Shown here in pieces: positions 58,335 through 64,000 of a stretch of 64,000 nt of DNA. The stretch is from Tilletia caries (Eukaryota; Basidiomycota; Exobasidiomycetes; Tilletiales; Tilletiaceae). The stretch is from assembly GCA_032718865.1 (NCBI GenBank), contig JALUTQ010000037.1, positions 1,302,001 through 1,366,000 on the forward strand, given 5' to 3'. The notes beneath the pieces are model-generated. The model saw only the letters and a list, made by a program, of their open reading frames with translations, did not search any database and had not been told where the DNA came from. A program made the translations under genes and the position numbers. The first letter of the stretch is position 1. Each line of letters opens with the position of its first letter.

Positions 58335-60147
58335 ATGACATCGGCAGCAGCAGAGATGACACTGAGCACTGGGAATCATGCGCCCATCATCCGCTCCCTG
58401 CTGGACACCGATCTGTACAAGCTGACGATGCTCCAGGCCGTGCGCACTCACTTCCCACGCTCACCAGCCACCTTCACCTTCACAAACCGCTCGGCAGCCA
58501 CCATGTCCTTCACCGCCCACGCATTCTCTCTCATCCAGCATCACATTAGCGCCCTTGCTTCTCTCACCCTCACCGACGACGAGGCGCACTATCTCAGCTC
58601 ACAATGTCCTTACCTCTCCCAGGACTTCATTACATGGCTCCAGCACGACTTCCGCTTCACACCCCACGAACAGGTACATCTCCGCTTCATCCCCAACAAC
58701 AACAACGCAGACCACGGCGAACGCGGTCAGATCGAGCTCACCACCACTGGCACCTGGGCAGATACCATCCTGTACGAGGTGCCCCTCATGGTCATCATCA
58801 GCCAGGTCTACTTCACAACCGTAGACACCGAGTGGGACATGACCGCCCAATCCACCCTGGCCTCAGAAAAGGCATACCGCCTCGTCAAAGCAGGCTGCGT
58901 CTTCTCCGACTTCGGGACACGGCGCAGACGATCCTTCGAAACACACCATGCGGTCCTTCGTGGTCTGATTGCTGGCTGTGCCCGAGCTCAAGCGGAAGCT
59001 AGTGCTCAGGGCGAGGGAGAGGGAGAGCGGCCGAGGGGGAACCTCTTGGGCACCTCGAACGTCCTCCTCGCCAAAACATTCGGTCTCACTCCCATCGGCA
59101 CCATGGCGCACGAGTGGTTCATGGGCGTCGGAGCCAGTCTGGGATACCCTCACGCGGCGCAGGGCAACGACGACGGCGGCGCGAATACGAATACGTCTCT
59201 GAGGGCATTGCAGCTCTGGGATCAGGTATATGCTCCGCCGCCTCATGGGAACTTCACTCCGACCAGTCCGGCGCACGACCTCACCGTCGCGCTCACCGAT
59301 ACCTTCTCCACCTCCGTCTTCTGGGACGAGCTCCTCAAGGGCGATGCTCCCCCGCCGTCGTCCGGGAATGCGGGGATCCGAGCTGCGAAGGAGGCAGGGA
59401 GGGAGATCTTGCACCGATGGAGGGCTCTTCGGCAGGATAGTGGTGATAGTAAGCTCTATGCTCAGAATGCGGTGGAACGCTATCGGAGTGCGGGTGTTGA
59501 TCCCAGTACGAAGGTCATCATCTTCTCGGACGGTGGGTGCGCTTTCACAAACCTGCGTTTAGATCGAGAAACTTACTACCCCGCCCCTGCTGTATGTCGT
59601 TCATTATTATAGGACTAGATGTTGAGAAGTGTATCGATCTGGCCAAATTCTCGAAGGAGATTGGCATCGGCGCAGGCTTTGGTGCGTTTGATCCTCTTGT
59701 CATTCATTTTCCTTATTTTCCGCCGAAGCACGTCGCTCATGTCATCTTTCCTCCTCCCACTCCAGGCATCGGGACCTCCCTTACCAACGACTTCCTCCAC
59801 TCTCCCCGCTCCTCAACCACCACCGGCGCCGGCGCCGGCGACCCAGACGCGCCCGTCCCACCCTCACGCTCCGATCCGGAACAGCAGCAACAACAGCAGA
59901 AGAGCAAAGCGCTGAATATGGTCATCAAGCTGTCCAGCATCGAGGGGAAACCGACGGTCAAGATTAGTGATGAGCTCGGGAAGAATACGGGCGATAAGGC
60001 GGAAGTTCGGTATGTGTTTGTTGATTGTGGGGGGGGGGGTTAGTTTTGGTTTCGCTGACTGCTCTTTTCTTTCTGCGAATTTTCTGCAGAGCTGTCAAGA
60101 GGCGGTTTGGACTTGAGGAGGAGGGTGGTGCGGCAGGCAAGCAATAA
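58335..60147 (+). CDS. NPT1: nicotinate phosphoribosyltransferase
   Basis: Exons 58335-59532, 59613-59681, 59766-60009 and 60090-60147 give 522 residues. Motifs: LLDTDLYKLTMLQAVRTHFP, FVFTNRS-like TFTFTNRS, LQHDFRF, FSDFGTRRRRSFETHHAV, LLGTSNVLLAKTFGLTPIGTMAHEW, IIFSDGLDVEKCIDL and GIGAGFGIGTSLTNDF. It makes nicotinate mononucleotide from nicotinate and PRPP in the NAD salvage (Preiss-Handler) pathway. Gly/Asn-rich and poly-Gln inserts (about 280-300 and 465-475) make it longer than the yeast enzyme. The start at 58335 is the first ATG before the conserved N terminus; a further in-frame ATG at 58356 is possible. Confidence 0.93.
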
Positions 60148-60345
60148 GGGGGGTCTATCTCATCCAGGGGGAGCAGGCGGGTTTCCTATCTTTGTACCAA
60201 CACCGTCACTTCGTCACCGCGTCACCCGGCATCTAGAAATCGGCATCAGAAGAAACAGACATTTGAAAGCAAAACAGCATAAAACTCCTGGTGACAGATC
60301 CATTTTCGAGCGCGCGGTGAATAACGATTGTGTTAGACAGGGCCC

Positions 60346-60380
60346 CATCCCATCCCATCCCATCCCATCCCATCCCATCC
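60346..60380. repeat. (CATCC)n microsatellite
   Basis: Seven CATCC units just left of element B. Related CATCC/CATCT units continue at 62329-62359 on its right side, so the element lies within this tract. Confidence 0.85.
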
Positions 60381-60381
60381 C

Positions 60382-62326
60382 AGGTCGTGTCTATTGGCCG
60401 ACCCCGGTCGGCACTCGACCCCCGGGGTCGGTACCCACTCAGGACCGACCCCATGTTTTAGAACCGACCCTATGTCTATTGATCGACCCCACGCCGTAAG
60501 GCGGTGATCAGTTGCGGGCGCGCTCACCTTGAAAAATGAGCGCGCGCTCTGTTTTTTTTTTTGGGCCGACATGAAAGCGCACGCATGTTCAGTTCCGCGT
60601 TTTCAGAGCCGGGGGCCCAAAAATTTCAGAGCGCCCTCACTCAGTTCTGAGCGCGGCGCTGGGCCGACCTATTTCGATCGGCCCACCTCGAGCGCGCTCT
60701 TCGCGCTCCTATGGAACGCCGTTTGGGTCACGGTGATTCAGTCGACACACAACCAACGAAACAGAAAACACAACACTTCAGCTCGCTCAAAACTGCCTTC
60801 CCAGACTTTAACTGACTGGTTACTCTACAAGATGTAATCGCAAACACGCGAGAAGAGGCTCATCTGCAAGGCAGAAGTCTACGCTACCTACCTCGATGTC
60901 CAAGCGCGCGATTCAGGCGCGATTGTGGGTAGAGGGAGCTCCTGAGACGAGCGTCAGGCCTTTGTGATAGCCTCATCTTCACACACTGATTTGACCAGCA
61001 TTCATGGTAGCAAACAACTCAAAAATTGGAAGGTGCCCAAGCACAAGCATCCGGCTCCTCACTCCAGGCCACTATTTCCTCCCTGAGGATAGCATGTCCT
61101 CCCCAAGTCCTCCTGTTTCAAGGTGATAATTCTGAGTGAGGAAGCTGAGATGAGGGTTGCCGATTGGGTGGCTATTCACCACGTGATGCTGAGAAATTTT
61201 TAGAAGGTTTATTATCTTGAATATTTCCATGCTGCCATTGGTAATCAAAAAGGCTCCGACTCTCATACCAGAAAGGACCTCGCCTTCCATTCTGATGGAA
61301 GTACTCACCAAATACTCTCACAGTCAAGAGACAAGCAAGACGCGTGTCGGAGACTCTCCAAGTGTAATCAGAGCAATTTTCAGCTTCGTAGCTGTCCTCA
61401 CAGCCGTGCTAGAGCAGAAGGAAGCAGCGACGTGCCAAAGACGCATATTTGATCTTCCTCAGCATCTTGTCAGGGATAGAATGGGCAGAACGGGATAATA
61501 GGACTCGAGGCAGACGCTCTCGACCATCACCTTTCGTTCAGGCTTCGTTTTGCCTGTATGTGATCGGGTGGATGATGATGTGTGCAAGGAGACCAATGGG
61601 GGCAGGCTGTAAAATTTCAGAAGGTCGAAGTGGTGTTTTGTGCACTTCTGTTTCGTTGGTCGTGTGTTCGACTCAAACACCGTGACCCAAACGGCGTTCC
61701 ATACGCTCCCGCTCGTGATTACAGAGGCATCACGTGACTTTTGTATTGATCACAAAATGAATACAAACCACAAAATGAGAAAGCAGAGGCCGAGCCGGAG
61801 AAAGCAGAGCGCACTTCCCGGCGCAAGCGTTGTTCAGTTGTGGGCGCGCGCTCTGAGAAGCAGATTTTCAGAGCGCGGCGCGAGGGGCCTCGCGCTCTGT
61901 GATTGAGCGCCCTTTTTGAGCGCGCGCCCGCAACTGATCACCGCCTAAAAGTCTCAGGCCTCAGCAGACCTAGAATAGGCCGGTTTACACTTCGAAAACT
62001 GATTGCCTAATTTTACCTCAGTGACACGGACGTCTTTTTCCTTGTCCCCCCGCTCCGAGCCGCTCCGCCTGCCTTTCAGTCTGAGCCATAAGACGGGTGT
62101 GGGAGAAATTCTGAAAGTCGGCTCAGCAATTTTCAGGACTGACACTAAAGGGGTTTTACCCGGCTCGAGACCAGAGGAGGCTCGAGCGCAGGGTCACAAC
62201 GGTCCGAGCGGTGGTCTGGAGTGCACGGTGACACGGGGTCGATTTTCAGACGGTTCCCTTTGTCCTCCGACCCGGTCGGTCGACTGACCAAAACCGACCG
62301 GGGTCGGCCAATAATAGACAAAACCT
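60382..62326. mobile_element. TIR element B, split by a Harbinger-like element
   Basis: Inverted ends of about 30 bp: left AGGTCGTGTCTATT then GGCCGACCCCGGTCGG, right the complement with three extra bases and a few mismatches (to 62326). Subterminal iterated GACCGACCCCATG-like units occur at 60437-60490. There is no coding frame. Total length minus the inner insertion is about 500 bp. It sits in a CATCC microsatellite, so its target duplication cannot be resolved. The GACCCCAT motif recalls element A (7236-16669), and the two may be related. Confidence 0.7.
60500..61945. mobile_element. PIF/Harbinger-like non-autonomous element inside element B
   Basis: Perfect 24-bp inverted ends (GGCGGTGATCAGTTGCGGGC..., 60500-60523 and 61922-61945) are flanked by TAA on both sides (60497-60499 and 61946-61948), the three-base duplication of Harbinger elements. 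Subterminal GAGCGCGCGCTCTG palindromes occur near both ends. The 1.4-kb interior is more AT-rich than the genome and has only short frames without transposase motifs. It inserted into element B. Confidence 0.8.
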
Positions 62327-62371
62327 CTCATCCCATCCCATCTCATCTCATCCCATCTCTCCCCTGGCTCG

Positions 62372-63739
62372 CTAATCGCTCTCCCCCTGAATAAAATCAG
62401 CCGCCTCGTCCACGGGCGCGACACTCCCGTTCGCCTGACCCTGGGCACCAACGCCAGCCCCCCTAGGAACCTTTCCCCACTCCGCCCGGATCAGATTCTT
62501 GAAGGTGAGAAAGTCCCAATCGGAGTCCGGCTCGAAGTGCTCCTTCGTCTCGCCCTTGTCGTTGATATAGTCGAAGTACTCGTAATGCACGTCGTCGGTG
62601 GGGAGGTATCTGTAGCACTGGATCGTGGCCGCGAAGTCCTGTACGACGTTCCCCGACGACGCGTCGTGCACCTCTTTGTCGTTGTGCAGACGGTGGATCT
62701 GGTAGTTGGACGGGGTGAGGAAGGTGACTTCGTCCTTCTCGACGTTGGCCGTCGCCCAGGGTTCGTTGATGCCCACGGCCAGACCGGAGTACCAGGAGAC
62801 GTTGATGTTGCCATGCAGGACTTTGATGACTGCGCATGCCTGGCCGTGGTCGTGGATGGGGGACCCGTTCCCGAAGGGCCAGATCTCACAGACGTACGGC
62901 GAGCCGGGTGACTCGCCTGCGTTAGCGTCGAGCGTGACGCGGAGGTATCCGAAGATCTTATCCTTCTCCTGCAGCTTCTCGTAGCACAGCGCACCTTTCG
63001 TTAGGATCGAGTGTTGGATGGCCCGGGAGAAGTCCGGGAAGTCGGCCGTGTCGAGCTTCATCCCCGGTCCGGCGACGTTGTTGTACAATTGGAAACAGGC
63101 GAAGGGGAGGTCACTTGCGACTGTGTGTGTGTTCTCGGCGATCATTTGTAGGCTAACGTCCTCTGGTCGACAGAGGTGCGGGGCCGGGTCGACGTTGACG
63201 GCCGTGCGGAGACATACCAGCGCGGAGTCGTTCGTTCCATGGACGACGACGTGGTCGAGGGACTTGTACAGTTCTGCGCTCGGATCTCCCTTAGACCAGG
63301 ATGACTCGACGAGCATGTTCACGCGCATCATCTCCCCCTTGCCGTACCGGAATCGTTTATTCTGCGCATCAAAGCTGAGCCAGTACGGCTGATTCTTCTC
63401 GGGAGCATCAAGCACGTACGCAGCCTCACTCGACGTGCTGAGCACCCTCTGGTCCATCGTGTTCGCAGCTTGGACCCAAAGCACGGCACGGGTCGAGTTG
63501 ACGCTCAGCCCCACAAAGCCTGCGTGCGGGTTCGTGCTCGAGGAGAGGATGATGGTGAGTTGGGTGGTGTCGATCGGCGTCGGTTTGACGGAGACGGTGC
63601 CTTGGCCCTTGACGGCGAAGATGGCGTCCGATGGGCCTTCGGATACGGGTGATGGGCCGTCGGAGAGGAGACCGTGTCGTTTGACGTGCTGGATGGGGAC
63701 GTTGAACTTGTGGAGGGTGATACGGGGAGGGACGACCAT
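62372..63739 (-). CDS. cysteine-dioxygenase-like cupin protein
   Basis: A single exon of 455 residues from ATG 63739 (MVVPPRITLHKF) to TAG 62372. Residues about 220-420 fit the cysteine dioxygenase type I cupin: WPFGNGSPIHDHGQACAVIK with iron ligands H296 and H298, and H349 in NYQIHRLHND; the spacing matches the three-His site of the family. Such enzymes oxidise cysteine to cysteine sulfinate. The N-terminal 200 residues form an extra domain (strand-rich, PYWLSFDAQNKRFRYGKGE, LDHVVVHGTNDSALVCL) that I do not recognise and that ordinary cysteine dioxygenases of about 200 residues lack. The same frame is open further upstream to 63853 but without ATG and in CT-rich leader sequence. Confidence 0.8.
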   Translation of the reverse strand: MVVPPRITLHKFNVPIQHVKRHGLLSDGPSPVSEGPSDAIFAVKGQGTVSVKPTPIDTTQLTIILSSSTNPHAGFVGLSVNSTRAVLWVQAANTMDQRVLSTSSEAAYVLDAPEKNQPYWLSFDAQNKRFRYGKGEMMRVNMLVESSWSKGDPSAELYKSLDHVVVHGTNDSALVCLRTAVNVDPAPHLCRPEDVSLQMIAENTHTVASDLPFACFQLYNNVAGPGMKLDTADFPDFSRAIQHSILTKGALCYEKLQEKDKIFGYLRVTLDANAGESPGSPYVCEIWPFGNGSPIHDHGQACAVIKVLHGNINVSWYSGLAVGINEPWATANVEKDEVTFLTPSNYQIHRLHNDKEVHDASSGNVVQDFAATIQCYRYLPTDDVHYEYFDYINDKGETKEHFEPDSDWDFLTFKNLIRAEWGKVPRGAGVGAQGQANGSVAPVDEAADFIQGESD

Positions 63740-63866
63740 GGCGTCGAGGATGACAGGTGGGGATGGAAGTGGGTGATATGAGGGAGGGAGGGTTCGGGAG
63801 AAGTGTGAGAGTGAGGCGGTGAAGGGGCAGGGCGGAAAAGAGAAGGTCAGCAAGAGAAGTACCTGC

Positions 63867-63874
63867 TTTTATAT
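63867..63874 (-). promoter_or_regulatory. TATA box of the cupin gene
   Basis: ATATAAAA on the minus strand, about 130 bases upstream of ATG 63739. It supports 63739 as the start rather than the upstream open frame. Confidence 0.5.
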
Positions 63875-64000
63875 GTTCCGCGGTCAGCATCAGATGCGTC
63901 ACATCCTTTGAAGAGAGTGAGAGGAGCGCTGTCAGAGTCAGGGAGAGAGCTGACCATCTGCTTCCACTGCGTAATCCACGCCACGGCGAACAAAAACAGT

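Noticed and set aside
61072..61311. Possible transposase fragment in the Harbinger-like element
   Set aside because: Only a 79-residue frame without DDE or DNA-binding motifs.
63740..63853. Upstream extension of the cupin frame
   Set aside because: It has no ATG, is CT-rich leader sequence and lies just downstream of a TATA box.

Overview
The window looks like nuclear DNA of an intron-rich, GC-rich basidiomycete fungus. Supporting this are spliceosomal introns of about 60-130 nt with GTGAGT/GTACGT donors in almost every conserved gene, a fungal gene set (ATG8, SPT16, TRM9, XPT1, NPT1, ATP7, mevalonate kinase) and MULE, Ty3/gypsy, hAT-like and Harbinger-like repeats. The subphylum cannot be fixed from the sequence alone. 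Gene models were built by hand from splice signals, reading-frame phase and family conservation.

Layout. 1-609: 3' end of an acyl-CoA synthetase gene. 1300-3523: a MULE transposon with TIRs, target duplication and a frameshifted transposase. 4244-6216 and 17957-19926: two paralogous seven-TM membrane proteins on the same strand, separated mainly by a nest of mobile elements (7236-16669). That nest is an inverted-repeat element with an iterated motif, split by a Ty3/gypsy retrotransposon, which itself carries two hAT-like MITEs. 20504-33318: TRM9, an F-box-like protein and two large unrecognised proteins. 33474-37254: an iron-containing alcohol dehydrogenase, a degenerate tandem duplication of its 3' half, a MITE and a small secreted protein gene. 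37523-63739: a housekeeping block with a cystathionine-lyase/mevalonate-kinase fusion, SPT16, ATG8, a PP4R1-like HEAT protein, a xanthine/hypoxanthine phosphoribosyltransferase, ATP synthase subunit d, nicotinate phosphoribosyltransferase, a second nested transposon pair and a cysteine-dioxygenase-like cupin.

Most noteworthy: (1) one continuous reading frame joins a complete cystathionine lyase to a complete mevalonate kinase, with no internal Met at the junction; (2) the gypsy element carries its RNase H in two pieces on either side of the integrase, and a spliceable 81-nt stop-containing intron lies between gag and pol; (3) a 7-nt microexon occurs in one 7TM paralog; (4) the transposons are nested with readable target-site duplications, giving a relative insertion order. 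No CRISPR, tRNA or rRNA genes were seen. The genes do not form one obvious pathway. Several touch sulfur amino acids (cystathionine lyase, cysteine dioxygenase-like) or nucleotide/NAD salvage (XPT1, NPT1), but this may be chance.
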